Assembly (NCBI RefSeq): GCF_008801915.1
Contig: NZ_VZOV01000001.1
Coordinates: forward strand, 124,001 to 188,000
Origin: Cupriavidus gilardii
GTDB taxonomy: Bacteria; Pseudomonadota; Gammaproteobacteria; Burkholderiales; Burkholderiaceae
Reading direction: 5' to 3'
Length of the DNA stretch: 64,000 nt
Positions within the stretch are counted from its first letter, which is position 1. Each line of letters begins with the position of its first letter. The translations under genes and the position numbers were made by a program. A model generated the notes under the pieces. That model was not told the origin of the DNA. It did not search any database and saw nothing but the letters and a program-made list of their open reading frames with translations. Positions 9,339 to 19,296 of the stretch are shown here, in pieces.

Positions 9339-9692
9339 TCATGCGGCCGCCGCCTCGTCGCCGGCCATCCGGTCGATCTGCCGCATCGCCTTCTCGATTT
9401 CGTCGGCGTCGGTCGGCCTGACCAGCCGCGCCACTTCCTTGCCATCGCGCAGGAACACCAGCGTCGGCCACAGCTTGATGCGGAACGAGCGGCCGAGCGG
9501 GCGGCCGCTGCCGTCCTCGACCTTGATGTGCCGCACCTGCTGATGGCGCGAGAAGGCCGAGGCGATCGGCGCCTGCGCGCGCATGCAGTAGCCGCACCAG
9601 GGGGCGCCGAACTCCAGCACCGCGGCGCCCGGCAGCGCGTCGATATCCTCGCGTGGTGGCTCGATCGCCATATAGGTTTCGGACATGGCCAT
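9339..9692 (-). CDS. Thioredoxin-like protein
   Basis: This 117-residue single-domain thioredoxin fold carries the active site APWCGYC at about residues 30-36. The atypical CGYC dipeptide suggests a reductase or glutaredoxin-like redox potential. The cis-Pro region is LWPTLVFLRDGKEVARLVRP. No signal peptide is seen, so it is probably cytosolic. The ATG at 9692 has GGAG 7 nt before it. It lies upstream of the DinB-like gene on the same strand and is probably co-transcribed with it. Confidence 0.9.
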   Translation of the reverse strand: MAMSETYMAIEPPREDIDALPGAAVLEFGAPWCGYCMRAQAPIASAFSRHQQVRHIKVEDGSGRPLGRSFRIKLWPTLVFLRDGKEVARLVRPTDADEIEKAMRQIDRMAGDEAAAA

Positions 9693-9860
9693 TTGTCGTC
9701 TCCGTCGTTGTCCTCGATATCCCAGAACTAGCGAAATTCACGCCAAGGACGGCTCAAGTGTGCGGCAGGGCTGACGTAAACCCTGAATGAAACCACACTA
9801 ACATCAGAATTAAGCGGCTGCTGAGTCGCTTTTTTGATGATAGCCGTCCCCTGGCCCATC

Positions 9861-11465
9861 ATGAACATCAGTCAACGTCTGCTTTTCACGCTGTTCTTTT
9901 CGCTGCTCGCCTTGCTGGTCGTCGGCATCGGCGGCATCTGGCAACTGAACCAGGCCGAACAACGCCTCGAGTACTTCAACGAAAACACGCTGACCAGTGT
10001 GCGTCGGCTCAACGCGATCAAGGACAGCACTACCGCGATCCGGGTCCAGCTGTACCGCCACGCGCTCGCCGACGATGCCGGCGCCAAGGACGAAGCCGAG
10101 AAGGAAGCCGCCAGGGCGATCGCACGTTTCGACGAGCTGGCGGCCAAATACGAGCGCGAGGACATCTCCAACGATGCCGACCGCAAGCTGCTGGAAGAAG
10201 ACCGTGCCGCGCTGGCACGCTATCGCGCGCAGCATGCCGCGTTCTTCGCGCTCTCGCGCACCAACGACACCGCGGGACTGCACGCGATGCTGTCCGCGGG
10301 CGAGCTGCATCTCGCTTCGGCCGCGTTGCGCAAGCAGATCGACGCGCATCTGGACTTCAACAGCAAGATGGGCGACGACGCGGTGAGCGAGAACCAGCGC
10401 GCCAGCGCGATCGCGGTGCGCGTGTTCGGTACCGTGATCGGCGTGACCGTGCTGGTGGTCGCCGTGCTCGCATGGCTGCTGTATCGCCGCATCCGCGACA
10501 GCCTCGGCGAGATGCAGGCCAGCATGGAGCATGTCAGCGAAACGCTGGACCTGAGCCATCGTTCGCCGGTGCGCCGCCTCGACGAGGTCGGCCGCACCGC
10601 GCAGAGCTTCAACGCGCTGCTCGACCGCGTCGCCGCGGCAATGCGCGAGGTGCGGCAATCGAGCGATTCGGTCGGTGTGGCCGCACGCCAGATCGCGGCC
10701 GGCAACGCCGACCTGTCGTCGCGCACCGAGCAGCAGGCCGCGTCGCTCGAGGAGACGGCGTCCAGCATGGAAGAGCTGACCACCACGGTGCGCCACAACG
10801 CCGACAGCGCTCGCCAGGCCAGCACGCTGGCCGACAACGCCGCCGCCGTCGCGCAGCACGGCCATGTCGCCACTGGCCAGATGGTCGAAACGATGGGTGC
10901 GATCAGCACCAACTCGAACCGCATCGCCGAGATCACCGGCATGATCGAGGGCATTGCCTTCCAGACCAATATCCTGGCGCTGAACGCCGCGGTGGAAGCG
11001 GCGCGTGCCGGCGAGCAGGGCCGGGGTTTCGCGGTGGTGGCCGGCGAGGTGCGCACACTGGCGCAGCGCTCGTCGACCGCCGCCAAGGAAATCAAGGAGC
11101 TGATCGACGCTTCCGTGACCACGGTGCGTACCGGGTCGGCGCAGGCAGAAAGCGTCGGCGCGACCATGAACGAGATCCAGCAGGCGGTCAAGCAGGTGTC
11201 CGACATCATCGGCGAGATCGCCGCCGCCACCGGCGAACAGAGCCGCGGCATCGAGCAGGTCAACCAGGCGGTCGGCCAGATGGACCAGGTCACGCAGCAG
11301 AACGCGGCGCTGGTCGAGGAGGCGGCCGCCGCAGCGCATTCGCTGGATGAACAGGCGACGCGCCTGCTCGACACGGTGGCGATGTTCCGCCTCGCGGCGG
11401 GCCATGACGCGGCCATGGCGTCGAAGGCCCCGGCGGCTGCCCGCGCGCAGCTGGCGGCGGCTTGA
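9861..11465 (+). CDS. Methyl-accepting chemotaxis protein
   Basis: This is an inner-membrane chemoreceptor of 534 residues. TM1 is at about 7-28, followed by a four-helix-bundle periplasmic domain, TM2 at about 188-208, HAMP, and a long cytoplasmic coiled coil. The kinase-binding tip is visible as [37 protein letters not shown], the invariant MCP hairpin. Gln/Glu-rich methylation helices flank it ([21 protein letters not shown]). There is no C-terminal CheR/CheB-binding pentapeptide; the protein ends QLAAA. TTG 9834 and ATG 9837 lie upstream in frame, but ATG 9861 gives the usual MNxxxRL start. The ligand is unknown. The stop codon is the first of a tandem series. Confidence 0.93.
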   Translation: MNISQRLLFTLFFSLLALLVVGIGGIWQLNQAEQRLEYFNENTLTSVRRLNAIKDSTTAIRVQLYRHALADDAGAKDEAEKEAARAIARFDELAAKYEREDISNDADRKLLEEDRAALARYRAQHAAFFALSRTNDTAGLHAMLSAGELHLASAALRKQIDAHLDFNSKMGDDAVSENQRASAIAVRVFGTVIGVTVLVVAVLAWLLYRRIRDSLGEMQASMEHVSETLDLSHRSPVRRLDEVGRTAQSFNALLDRVAAAMREVRQSSDSVGVAARQIAAGNADLSSRTEQQAASLEETASSMEELTTTVRHNADSARQASTLADNAAAVAQHGHVATGQMVETMGAISTNSNRIAEITGMIEGIAFQTNILALNAAVEAARAGEQGRGFAVVAGEVRTLAQRSSTAAKEIKELIDASVTTVRTGSAQAESVGATMNEIQQAVKQVSDIIGEIAAATGEQSRGIEQVNQAVGQMDQVTQQNAALVEEAAAAAHSLDEQATRLLDTVAMFRLAAGHDAAMASKAPAAARAQLAAA

Positions 11466-11514
11466 AGAACTTGAAGGACCTGAAGGACCTGAAGGACCTG
11501 AAGGACCTGAAGGG
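11463..11514 (+). repeat. 9-nt tandem repeat forming a ladder of in-frame stop codons
   Basis: Beginning with the chemoreceptor stop, TGA recurs in the same frame at 11463, 11472, 11481, 11490, 11499 and 11508. The repeated unit is TGAAGGACC. The array ends exactly at the stop codon of the convergent gene (11515-11517). In the other forward frames it would read as EGP or LKD repeats, but nothing supports translation there. Confidence 0.9.
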
Positions 11515-14112
11515 CTAGCTCGCGGCGACCCGCTGTACGGTGCCGCGGTTGCCGTCGACGGCCAGCATGTCGCCGTCGGCGAGCTGCGACAGGATGCCCG
11601 GCAGATTGACCACCGCCGGAATGCCGAACTCGCGCGCGACGATCGCGCCGTGCGACAGGTAGCCGCCGGTCTCCATCACCAGGCCGCCGGCGCGCAGGAA
11701 CAGCGGCGTCCAGGCCGGATCCGTACTGGGGGCGACCAGGATGTCCCCGTTCGCCATCGCGGTCGCCTGTTGCGGACTGCGCGCGACGCAGGCCGGTCCG
11801 CGCGCCTGGCCGGCGCCGACCGGCGTGCCGGCCCAGCGCCCGGCGGCCGCGTCGGCTACCGACGCGGCGCTCGGTTCCGCTGACGAGAACACCGCCGGCA
11901 ACGCGCCCGGCTGTTCGACGATCACCGCAGGCTCGGTCTGCCTGGCCTGCCGCGCCAGCGTGTCGGCCCGTCGTGCCGCGCGCTGGGCGGCGTGCTGCAG
12001 TGGCAGGCGCCCTTCCGCGGCAGCGAGCAGTTCGAATGCGGTCAGATGGAACACATCGTCGGGCCGCTTCCATCCGGCATGCTCACCCCCATGGGCCAAC
12101 CGCGTGCCCAGCGCCAGCGCGGTGCGCCGCACTGCTTCCAGATACCGCATCAACGCACTGCGCGCCGCTTCGCGCTGATTGCATTCGCGCGTGGCCACCC
12201 GCACCATCCGCCGCAGCAGCGGCAGCATCGCGGGGCGGGCCAACGGCGGGATCGCGGTACGCAGACGCTGCCATGCCTGGCGTGCGGCATCGCGCTGGCG
12301 CTGCCGCACTGCGTCGGCGTCGCTGCCGATCATGCCGAGCACGGTATCGAGCAGATAGTCGGGCGCCTCGCGCCAGCGCGGTTGCCGCACGTAGCTTTCC
12401 GCGGTGGCCCGATGGCCGTAGCGATCCAGGAACTCGGCGAACGCGCGCCGGAATGGGCTGTCCGCAGGCAGTTGCTGTGCCCACTGCGCGCCGATCCGCT
12501 GCGGACTGCGCAGCCACGCCAGCGCTTCGGCGTCGGCCGCGGCCGTTTCCGCCAGCGCGATCAGTGCGTAGCCCTGCTGCGCTGTCACGCTCGGCTCGCC
12601 CCCGGCCATCAAGGCCGCCGTCACGGCATAGCCTTCGCCGGGGCAGTACTTGTCGACCAGATCGACGAGCCCTGCCAGCGTGCCGCCGGCCGACCCCTGC
12701 AGGAAGAACAGCGGATCGGCCTGCGCCACCGTGCGGAACTGTTCGCGCAGCAGCCCGGCCAACGCGGCGGGCTCGTCCGGCAAGGCTTGCTCGCGCCACT
12801 GACGCGCCTGCTCGGCCGCGCGCGCCAGGGCGGCCCCGCCAAGGCGCCGTTGGCCCGGCGAGCGCGCCAGATACCGCAGCATGCGCAGGCCGCGTGCAAG
12901 CCGGTCGCGCGGGCCCGGCGGCGGCACGACGATTTCCGGCTGCGTGCCGCCGAGCAGGCGGTTGACGGCGTCCGGACGCACGCCCAGCGCGTCGTAGCAC
13001 TCCCATTGCATCAGCGACACGTCCAGATACAGCCTGCCGTCGAACAGCGCCGCGTGCTCGGTCCCGGGCAGGATCGGATAGCCGGACAGCGCGAAGCCCA
13101 GCGTCAGCATCCGGTTGGCCATCGTGCGGCAGCCGTGCCAGTCAAGCGCGGACAGCGGGTCGGGCATGATCTCGCGGGTATTGCCGCGCGACCAGTAGCG
13201 CGGCTGCTCGCGCAGTGCCGGATAGGTGTGCCGCGCCCGCGCGGTGACGGGCCGCGCCTGCACGATCCAGAAACGCTCGCCGTCCCAGACCCATTCGATG
13301 TCGTAACGGGGATTGGCGAAGTCGAGCGCGCCGGCGGCGTCGCGCGCCAGTTCGCCGAGCGCAATGGCCTGCGCATCGGACAGTACCGCCTCGGCGGCCC
13401 GCTGCGCAGGCGTGTCGATTACCGTGGTGCCGCCGCCGGACAGCAGCTGCGTCATCCGTTGCTTGCCGCCCAGGCGGCGCGCGATGACACGCAGCGCATC
13501 GCCGCCATCGGTGCTTTCGTTGCTCTGCAGCCGGTATTCGTCGCCATCGGCCTGCCCGCCGACCAGCGCTTCACCGAGCCCCCAATGCGCGTGGATCAGC
13601 ATCTGGTCGTCGCGGCCGGACAGCGGATCGCAGGTAAAGGCGATGCCGGCCGCCACCGCCGGCAGCAGCGGCATCACGACCACCGCCATCGCCGGTGCTT
13701 CCCCATCGAGGCCGAGGCGTTGCCGGTAGGCGAGCGCCGCCGGCTCCCACACCGAATCCCATGCCGCCTGCACCGCCTCGGCGACGGCATCGACGCCGGT
13801 GACGTTCAGCCGCGACAGGTGGATGCCGGCGAACGAAGCCTGCGCCGAATCCTCCTGCGGGGCCGACGAGCGGATCGCCAGCGGGGTCCGTTCCCACCCA
13901 CGCACTGCCAGCTCGCGTGCCAGCGCGTCGCGCAGCGCCCGCGGCACCGGATCGCCGGCCCGCCGGCCGCGGCTGGCATCGGCGTGGATCACGAAGCCAT
14001 CGGGCACCGGCACGCCGAGCCGCGCCATCAGCGCCAGTTGCCAGCCCTTGCCGCCGGCGGCAGCCGGCCCTTGCGCGGCCGCGGCGGGCCAGTCGAGCAG
14101 CAGGGCGCTCAT
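11515..14112 (-). CDS. PEP-utilising dikinase-type phosphotransferase, rifampin-phosphotransferase-like
   Basis: This is an 865-residue enzyme with a PEP-synthase-type ATP-grasp N-domain (GGKGWQLALMARLGVPVPDGFVI at about 20-42; IRSSAPQEDS; DIEWVWDGERFWIVQARPV ending near 290). A long central domain follows, then a C-terminal swivelling phosphohistidine domain with GGYLSHGAIVAREFGIPAV. The phospho-accepting His is at about residue 821. Domain order, total length and the C-terminal His position match rifampin phosphotransferases better than true PEP synthases, which carry a PEP-binding TIM barrel after the His domain. It overlaps the TetR gene by ATGA (14109-14112), so the pair is translationally coupled. 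The substrate is not proved; other orphan PEP-utilising enzymes share this layout. Confidence 0.82.
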   Translation of the reverse strand: MSALLLDWPAAAAQGPAAAGGKGWQLALMARLGVPVPDGFVIHADASRGRRAGDPVPRALRDALARELAVRGWERTPLAIRSSAPQEDSAQASFAGIHLSRLNVTGVDAVAEAVQAAWDSVWEPAALAYRQRLGLDGEAPAMAVVVMPLLPAVAAGIAFTCDPLSGRDDQMLIHAHWGLGEALVGGQADGDEYRLQSNESTDGGDALRVIARRLGGKQRMTQLLSGGGTTVIDTPAQRAAEAVLSDAQAIALGELARDAAGALDFANPRYDIEWVWDGERFWIVQARPVTARARHTYPALREQPRYWSRGNTREIMPDPLSALDWHGCRTMANRMLTLGFALSGYPILPGTEHAALFDGRLYLDVSLMQWECYDALGVRPDAVNRLLGGTQPEIVVPPPGPRDRLARGLRMLRYLARSPGQRRLGGAALARAAEQARQWREQALPDEPAALAGLLREQFRTVAQADPLFFLQGSAGGTLAGLVDLVDKYCPGEGYAVTAALMAGGEPSVTAQQGYALIALAETAAADAEALAWLRSPQRIGAQWAQQLPADSPFRRAFAEFLDRYGHRATAESYVRQPRWREAPDYLLDTVLGMIGSDADAVRQRQRDAARQAWQRLRTAIPPLARPAMLPLLRRMVRVATRECNQREAARSALMRYLEAVRRTALALGTRLAHGGEHAGWKRPDDVFHLTAFELLAAAEGRLPLQHAAQRAARRADTLARQARQTEPAVIVEQPGALPAVFSSAEPSAASVADAAAGRWAGTPVGAGQARGPACVARSPQQATAMANGDILVAPSTDPAWTPLFLRAGGLVMETGGYLSHGAIVAREFGIPAVVNLPGILSQLADGDMLAVDGNRGTVQRVAAS

Positions 14113-14813
14113 CGTGCGCGTTCCGGCTCGGCCGCGCGTGCCGCGCCGTGGAAGAACAGGTCGACGATGGCCGCGAACTCGGCGCGCAGGTCGCCGGCGG
14201 GCGCCGCAAGCCAGCGCATCAGCGCGCCCAGGTAGAGATGGTGGAACAGCGTCGCCAGTTGTCCCGACGGCAGGTCGCGCCGCAGTTCGCCGCTCTGCTG
14301 TCCCGCCGCCATCAGCGCATCGAAGGCGAGGTCCATGCCGCTGCGTCCCGGCGCGCCTTCACCGTCGCCCTGCTCGAAGCGGCCCGGTCCGAGATCCAGA
14401 AAGCGGAAGCGCAGGTAGTGCGGCAGGTAGCCGCGGCGCGCCTCGCACCAGTCGGCCGAGGCCGACAGCAGATAGCAGAGTCGTGCCTGGAAGCTGCCCA
14501 GTCCCTCCAGCGCGCAGCGCAATTGCTGAAGCCCGGCCGCCAGCTCGCCGTGGAACTGATGGGCCAGCAGCGCCTCCTTGACCGGAAAGTGGTTGTACAG
14601 CGTGCCCTTGGCGACATCGGCCTGCGCGGCGATCTGCTCCATCGTCACCGCCTCGTAGCCATGTGCCTCGAACAGATCGAAGGCGGTGGCCGCCAGATGG
14701 TCCAGCGTCTGGTTGCGCTTGCGCTGACGCCGCCCCGCGGGCGGCGGGGCGGCGCTGGCGTCGATGGGCAGGTCGAACGGGGTCCGGATGGGGCGCTGAG
14801 GCGAGGTTTCCAT
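14109..14813 (-). CDS. TetR-family transcriptional regulator
   Basis: This 234-residue repressor-type protein has an N-terminal helix-turn-helix (LDHLAATAFDLFEAHGYEAVTMEQIAAQADVAKGTLYNHFPVKEALL, about residues 40-85) and a variable ligand-binding C-half. The first 35 residues are a basic, Pro-rich tail. An in-frame GTG lies 6 nt upstream (14819). It is the first gene of a two-gene unit with the phosphotransferase and lies next to a palindrome, so autoregulation together with the enzyme is likely. Confidence 0.9.
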   Translation of the reverse strand: METSPQRPIRTPFDLPIDASAAPPPAGRRQRKRNQTLDHLAATAFDLFEAHGYEAVTMEQIAAQADVAKGTLYNHFPVKEALLAHQFHGELAAGLQQLRCALEGLGSFQARLCYLLSASADWCEARRGYLPHYLRFRFLDLGPGRFEQGDGEGAPGRSGMDLAFDALMAAGQQSGELRRDLPSGQLATLFHHLYLGALMRWLAAPAGDLRAEFAAIVDLFFHGAARAAEPERAR

Positions 14814-14845
14814 TTGCACGTCGCTTAAATTTGAACGTCGTGCAA
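14814..14845. promoter_or_regulatory. Inverted repeat, likely TetR operator
   Basis: TTGCACG and CGTGCAA form 7-bp arms separated by 18 nt containing the AT-rich TTAAATTTGA. The element touches the TetR start codon, in the position expected for an autorepressor site. Confidence 0.6.
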
Positions 14846-14888
14846 TTTTATGCTCCGTTCTCCTCTTGTCAAGGCATTCGATGACGGC

Positions 14889-15356
14889 TTACGCCGTCGT
14901 CTCGGCCTCCGTGTCGCCGATGTAGACGACCTTCTCGGTCATCGGATCGAACGGCAGCGAGCCGTGCTCGTGCACCACCAGCCACCGGCCGTTTCGCTTC
15001 TGCAAGCAGACCGTGATGCGGATCCAGGTGCCGCCGGCCGGATGGTCGGGCTCGTCCACCGGCGCGATGCGGCTCAGGCAATGGCAGAAGGCCAGGTCCG
15101 CGCCAACGGTCAGCACGATGTCCTTGCGCTCGGACCGGAAGCGCCGGGGCAGATACGGAAAGCAGGCTTCCCACGTGGCGCGGTACGCGTCCACGCCTTG
15201 CAGCGCGTAGGGCGGCTTGACGTCGAACAGCGCCACGTCGGGCGCATAGTTGGCCGTCATGGCGGCGGCGTCGCGCCGTTCCAGCGCGCGGGCCCAGTCC
15301 TCCATCATCTGCGTGATGGTGCGTTCATCGGTCTGCTGGTCCTTGCTAATGCTCAT
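14889..15356 (-). CDS. SnoaL-like/DUF4440 (NTF2-fold) protein
   Basis: This 155-residue NTF2-like protein has the DUF4440 pattern: MEDWARALERRDAAAMTANYAPDVALFDV, HCLSRI and NGRWLVVHEHGSLPFD. A good AAGGAG site stands 7 nt before the ATG at 15356. Related proteins (SgcJ/EcaC, ketosteroid-isomerase-like) are small-molecule-binding or isomerase-like, and most have no assigned reaction. It is read in the same direction as the TetR pair but separated from it by about 75 bp. Confidence 0.82.
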   Translation of the reverse strand: MSISKDQQTDERTITQMMEDWARALERRDAAAMTANYAPDVALFDVKPPYALQGVDAYRATWEACFPYLPRRFRSERKDIVLTVGADLAFCHCLSRIAPVDEPDHPAGGTWIRITVCLQKRNGRWLVVHEHGSLPFDPMTEKVVYIGDTEAETTA

Positions 15357-15473
15357 GATGTGCTCCTTGTCGGTTCGGTTTCGAACCCGCCTCCGGGCCT
15401 GTCGGTACGGCCGGCAGAGCGGCTCCTACCCCTTTGTCGAGCGGGAGCGTCGTAATTCGACAATCTCCAATCC

Positions 15474-15560
15474 GCCGTCGCCCCCGAGCAGGCGAGGGCC
15501 CAGTGGCTTGAGGCACCCTCGACAAGACACCGGGTCCCCGCCCGCGTGGGGCGCCGGAAT
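15474..15560. repeat. Dispersed palindromic repeat, family 2, decayed copy
   Basis: It has the same two-hairpin plan as 8584-8674: CGTCGCCCCCG...GGGCCCAGTG on the left and CCGGGTCCCCGC...GTGGGGCG on the right, with several mismatches in the stems. It fills most of the 314-bp gap between the DUF4440 gene and the PQQ-type dehydrogenase (15357-15670). Apart from the downstream gene's ribosome site, nothing else was recognised in that gap. Confidence 0.6.
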
Positions 15561-15670
15561 TTCGTGTCTTAAAATGCACAGAACCGGGTTTGCCACCGCT
15601 GGCAGCGGCGGCAATCGGGCCGATACTTGCTGGAAGACCTGTCAGGTCGCAAACCATTGAGGAGTGCGTC

Positions 15671-17011
15671 ATGAGAAGGGTTCGCCTTGTCATCGTGCTG
15701 GGTGCCGTCACGCTGCTGGTCGGCGGGTGCTTTCTGCTGGGCATGGGTGACCGCGCCACGCTGACGGTGGCGCAGGGCACCGGTCCGTCGCCGACCCTGC
15801 CGCCGCCGAACAAGACGCTGCTGCCGACCGTGGACATCGCACCGGCGATCGGCTGGCCGGCCGGCGCCCGGCCGACACCCGCGCCGGGGCTTGCAGTGAC
15901 GGCCTTCGCCGATGGGCTCGATCATCCGCGCTGGCTCTACGTGCTGCCCAACGGCGACGTGCTGGTGGCCGAGTCCAATGCACCGCCCAAGCCGGAATCG
16001 GGCAAGGGCATCCGCGATTGGGTCATGAAGCTGGTGATGAAGCGGGCCGGCGCCGGCACGCCCAGCGCCAACCGCATCACGCTGCTGCGCGATACCGACC
16101 GCGACGGCGTCGCGGACAAGCGCTCGGTGTTCCTGCAGGGCCTGAACTCGCCGTTCGGCATGGTGCTGGTCGGCAACGACTTCTATGTCGCCAATGCCGA
16201 TGCGCTGATGCGCTTTCGCTATCGCCCCGGCGCCGACCGTATCGACGAACCCGGCGTCAAGGTCGTGGATCTGCCCGCCGGCATCAACCACCACTGGACC
16301 AAGAACGTGATCGCCAGCCACGACGGCCGCAAGCTCTACATCACGGTCGGCTCCAACAGCAACGTCGGCGAGAAGGGCATGGAGATCGAACAGGGGCGCG
16401 CCGCGATCTGGGAGCTCGATCGCGCCAGCGGCAAGATGCGGCTGTATGCGACCGGCCTGCGCAATCCGAACGGACTGGCCTGGGAACCCGTGACCGGCCA
16501 GCTGTGGACCGCGGTCAACGAGCGTGACGAAATCGGCAGCGACCTTGTTCCGGACTACATCACCGCGGTGCGCGATGGCGGCTTCTATGGCTGGCCATAC
16601 AGCTACTGGGGCCAGCACGTCGACGTACGGGTCAAGCCGCAGCGGCCCGAACTGGTGGCCACCGCGCTGGTCCCCGACTATGCGCTCGGTCCGCACACCG
16701 CATCGCTGGGAATCACGTTTGCCGACGGGCTACGCTGGCCCGAGCCGTTCCGCGAAGGCCTGTTCGTCGGCCAGCATGGCTCGTGGAACCGCAAGCCCAA
16801 GAGCGGCTACAAGGTGATCTTCGTCCCGTTCCGCGGCGGCGTGCCCAAAGGCGAGCCGATCGATGTGCTGACCGGCTTTCTCGATGCTTCGGAGCATGCC
16901 CATGGCCGCCCGGTCGACGTCAAGGACGATCGCCGCGGCGGACTGCTGGTGACCGACGATGTCGGCAACGTGGTCTGGCGCGTCACCGCGATGACGGCAA
17001 GACGCCGATGA
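15671..17011 (+). CDS. PQQ-dependent sugar (sorbosone-type) dehydrogenase lipoprotein
   Basis: This 446-residue six-bladed beta-propeller dehydrogenase belongs to the soluble glucose/sorbosone dehydrogenase class. The lipobox is LVGGC with the acylated Cys at residue 20, so it is an envelope-anchored lipoprotein. Family landmarks are [87 protein letters not shown] and [22 protein letters not shown]. The ATG at 15671 has a GAGGAG site. Its stop overlaps the next gene's ATG (ATGA, 17008-17011). The neighbour is a PQQ receptor, which supports PQQ as the cofactor. The sugar substrate is not known. Confidence 0.87.
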   Translation: MRRVRLVIVLGAVTLLVGGCFLLGMGDRATLTVAQGTGPSPTLPPPNKTLLPTVDIAPAIGWPAGARPTPAPGLAVTAFADGLDHPRWLYVLPNGDVLVAESNAPPKPESGKGIRDWVMKLVMKRAGAGTPSANRITLLRDTDRDGVADKRSVFLQGLNSPFGMVLVGNDFYVANADALMRFRYRPGADRIDEPGVKVVDLPAGINHHWTKNVIASHDGRKLYITVGSNSNVGEKGMEIEQGRAAIWELDRASGKMRLYATGLRNPNGLAWEPVTGQLWTAVNERDEIGSDLVPDYITAVRDGGFYGWPYSYWGQHVDVRVKPQRPELVATALVPDYALGPHTASLGITFADGLRWPEPFREGLFVGQHGSWNRKPKSGYKVIFVPFRGGVPKGEPIDVLTGFLDASEHAHGRPVDVKDDRRGGLLVTDDVGNVVWRVTAMTARRR

Positions 17012-19134
17012 GGAGCGGTGCAGCGGCATGGGCGGCCGGTGTCTTGCTGCCGCTGTCGGGATGGGCCGGTGCACAGCATGCGCCCGATGCGCCGGCACCG
17101 GCCGCCGAGCGCGCGCTGGCGCCGGTGGTCGTGACCGCCACGCGCGTCGATGCCCCGGTGTTCGATACCCCTGCATCGGCCGACGTGGTTTCGGGCGGCG
17201 CGCTGCGCGACGACAGGCCGCAGATCAATCTGAGCGAAGGGCTCGGCGCCGTGCCGGGCCTGCTGGCCAAGGACCGGCACAACTACGCGCAGGACCTGCA
17301 GTTGTCGATCCGGGGCTTCGGTGCGCGTTCGAGCTTTGGCGTGCGCGGCCTGCGGCTGTATGTCGACGGCATTCCCGCGACGATGCCAGACGGGCAGGGG
17401 CAGACCTCGAATATCGACATCGCGTCGATCGATCGCGTCGAGGTATTGCGCGGCCCCGCCTCGGCGCTGTACGGCAACGCATCGGGCGGTGTGATCCAGG
17501 TCTGGACCGAGCCTGGTGCGCGGCCGCCGCTCGTCGAAGGCAGCGTCGGCGCCGGCAGCTATGGCACGTGGCGCTATGGCCTGAAGGCCAGCGGCGCGCC
17601 CGCGCAAGGGGAGCCGGGCCTGGATTATCTGGTCAGCGCCTCGCGTTTCACCACCGAGGGATATCGCGACCACAGCGCGGCGCGCAAGAACCTTGGCAAT
17701 GCGCGGCTGACGTGGCGACCCGATGCCGACAGCAGCTGGACGCTGGTGGCCAATGCGGTCGAGCTGAGCGCGCAGGACCCGCTCGGGCTGACACGGGCGC
17801 AGTTCGACGGCGCGCCGCGCTCGGCGCCGCTGGCCGAACAGTTCGATACGCGCAAGACGGTGCAGCAGGCGCAGGGCGGCCTGCGTCACGAACGCCGGAT
17901 CGACGCCGACAACACGCTGATGGCGATGATCTACTACGGGCGGCGAGAAACCCGCCAGTTCCTGTCGATCCCGCCCGCGGCGCAACGCAGCCCGCTGTCG
18001 GCCGGCGGTGTCATCGATCTGGCCCGCGACTACGGCGGCGCGGACCTGCGCTGGACGCACCGTGGCCAAATTGGCCGCATGCCGCTGACGCTGATCGGAG
18101 GGCTCGCCTACGACTCGATGGAGGAAAGGCGCCGCGGCTACGAGAACTTCATCGGCAGCACGGAACAGCCGGTGCTCGGCGAGCAGGGCAGCCTGCGGCG
18201 CGACGAGCGCAATACCGTCTGGAATTTCGATCAGTATCTGCAGGCTTCGCTGGACCCGAGCCCGCGCTGGACCGTCGAAGCGGGATTGCGCCACAGCACG
18301 GTGCGCTTCTCGTCGAGCGATCGCTATATCGTCGGCGCCAATGGCGACGACAGCGGCTCGGTACGTTACGACAAATGGTTGCCGGTCGGTGCGGTGCGCT
18401 ATCGCGCCAGCGAATCGCTGAATCTGTATGCGACCGCGGGACGCGGCTTCGAAACGCCAACGCTGAACGAGATCTCGTATCGGCCCGACGGTTCGGCGGG
18501 CCTGAATTTCGCGCTGCGCCCGGCCACCAGCACCTCGGTGGAGATCGGCGCCAAGCACAGGCTTGCCGGCGGCCTGCTGACGGCGGCGCTGTTCCAGACC
18601 CGCACCGATCAGGAGATCGTCACCGCCACCAGCAGCGGCGGCCGGGCCAGCTATCGCAATGCCGGCCGCACGCTGCGCCAAGGCGTGGAACTGGGCTGGA
18701 GCGGCGCGCTGCGGCGGCATTGGCAGGCGCAGCTAGCGTACAGCTATCTGGATGCGACCTTCCGCGACACGGTGCCGCCCGGCATCGTCGCCGGCAACCG
18801 TCTGCCCGGCACCGCGCGCCACGCTGTCTATGGATCGCTCGCCTGGGCCCCGCCGCGCGGCTGGCGCGCCGGCATCGATCTGCGCTACCTGAGCGCCGTG
18901 CCGGTCGACGATCGCAACAGCGATCGCGCGCCCGGCTATTTCGTGACCGGCATCCACGCCGGCTACACCATGCCCGTCGGCCGCTGGACCCTCAATGCGT
19001 TTGCGCGGATCGACAATCTGTTCGATCGCCGCTATGCGGGATCGGTGATCGTCAACGATGGAAATGGGCGCTATTTCGAGCCGGCGGCCGGCCGCAATGC
19101 GTTTGCCGGCGTATCGCTGTCGTATGCGTTCTGA
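17008..19134 (+). CDS. pqqU: TonB-dependent PQQ receptor, PqqU (YncD) family
   Basis: This 708-residue outer-membrane receptor has a signal peptide ending near GWAGAQ and a TonB box APVVVTATR. Long near-identical stretches to the E. coli YncD/PqqU plug and barrel are visible: [51 protein letters not shown] and [12 protein letters not shown]. Others are [59 protein letters not shown] and [16 protein letters not shown]. PqqU imports pyrroloquinoline quinone. The start codon overlaps the stop of the PQQ-type dehydrogenase, so uptake of the cofactor and its user are translationally coupled. Family membership is firm; the ligand is inferred from homology and context. Confidence 0.9.
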   Translation: MRSGAAAWAAGVLLPLSGWAGAQHAPDAPAPAAERALAPVVVTATRVDAPVFDTPASADVVSGGALRDDRPQINLSEGLGAVPGLLAKDRHNYAQDLQLSIRGFGARSSFGVRGLRLYVDGIPATMPDGQGQTSNIDIASIDRVEVLRGPASALYGNASGGVIQVWTEPGARPPLVEGSVGAGSYGTWRYGLKASGAPAQGEPGLDYLVSASRFTTEGYRDHSAARKNLGNARLTWRPDADSSWTLVANAVELSAQDPLGLTRAQFDGAPRSAPLAEQFDTRKTVQQAQGGLRHERRIDADNTLMAMIYYGRRETRQFLSIPPAAQRSPLSAGGVIDLARDYGGADLRWTHRGQIGRMPLTLIGGLAYDSMEERRRGYENFIGSTEQPVLGEQGSLRRDERNTVWNFDQYLQASLDPSPRWTVEAGLRHSTVRFSSSDRYIVGANGDDSGSVRYDKWLPVGAVRYRASESLNLYATAGRGFETPTLNEISYRPDGSAGLNFALRPATSTSVEIGAKHRLAGGLLTAALFQTRTDQEIVTATSSGGRASYRNAGRTLRQGVELGWSGALRRHWQAQLAYSYLDATFRDTVPPGIVAGNRLPGTARHAVYGSLAWAPPRGWRAGIDLRYLSAVPVDDRNSDRAPGYFVTGIHAGYTMPVGRWTLNAFARIDNLFDRRYAGSVIVNDGNGRYFEPAAGRNAFAGVSLSYAF

Positions 19135-19296
19135 TTCCCCATCGCGGTAAATGCTCCGTTAATTGGAGGCGGCGGAAAAAAGCAAGAGCGTTCGCAAAAA
19201 TGGATCGGTGTTTCAGGTCTTACAATATGTCACGCCTTTCCAGAGGGGCGGGAAATTATGCTCAAGATTCCCCATAAGGAAATCAAGGAGAGGGAA

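Noticed and set aside
11466-11514. A possible collagen-like (EGP) or LKD repeat extension of the chemoreceptor
   Set aside because: Either would need a frameshift before the TGA; in the native frame every unit carries a stop codon.
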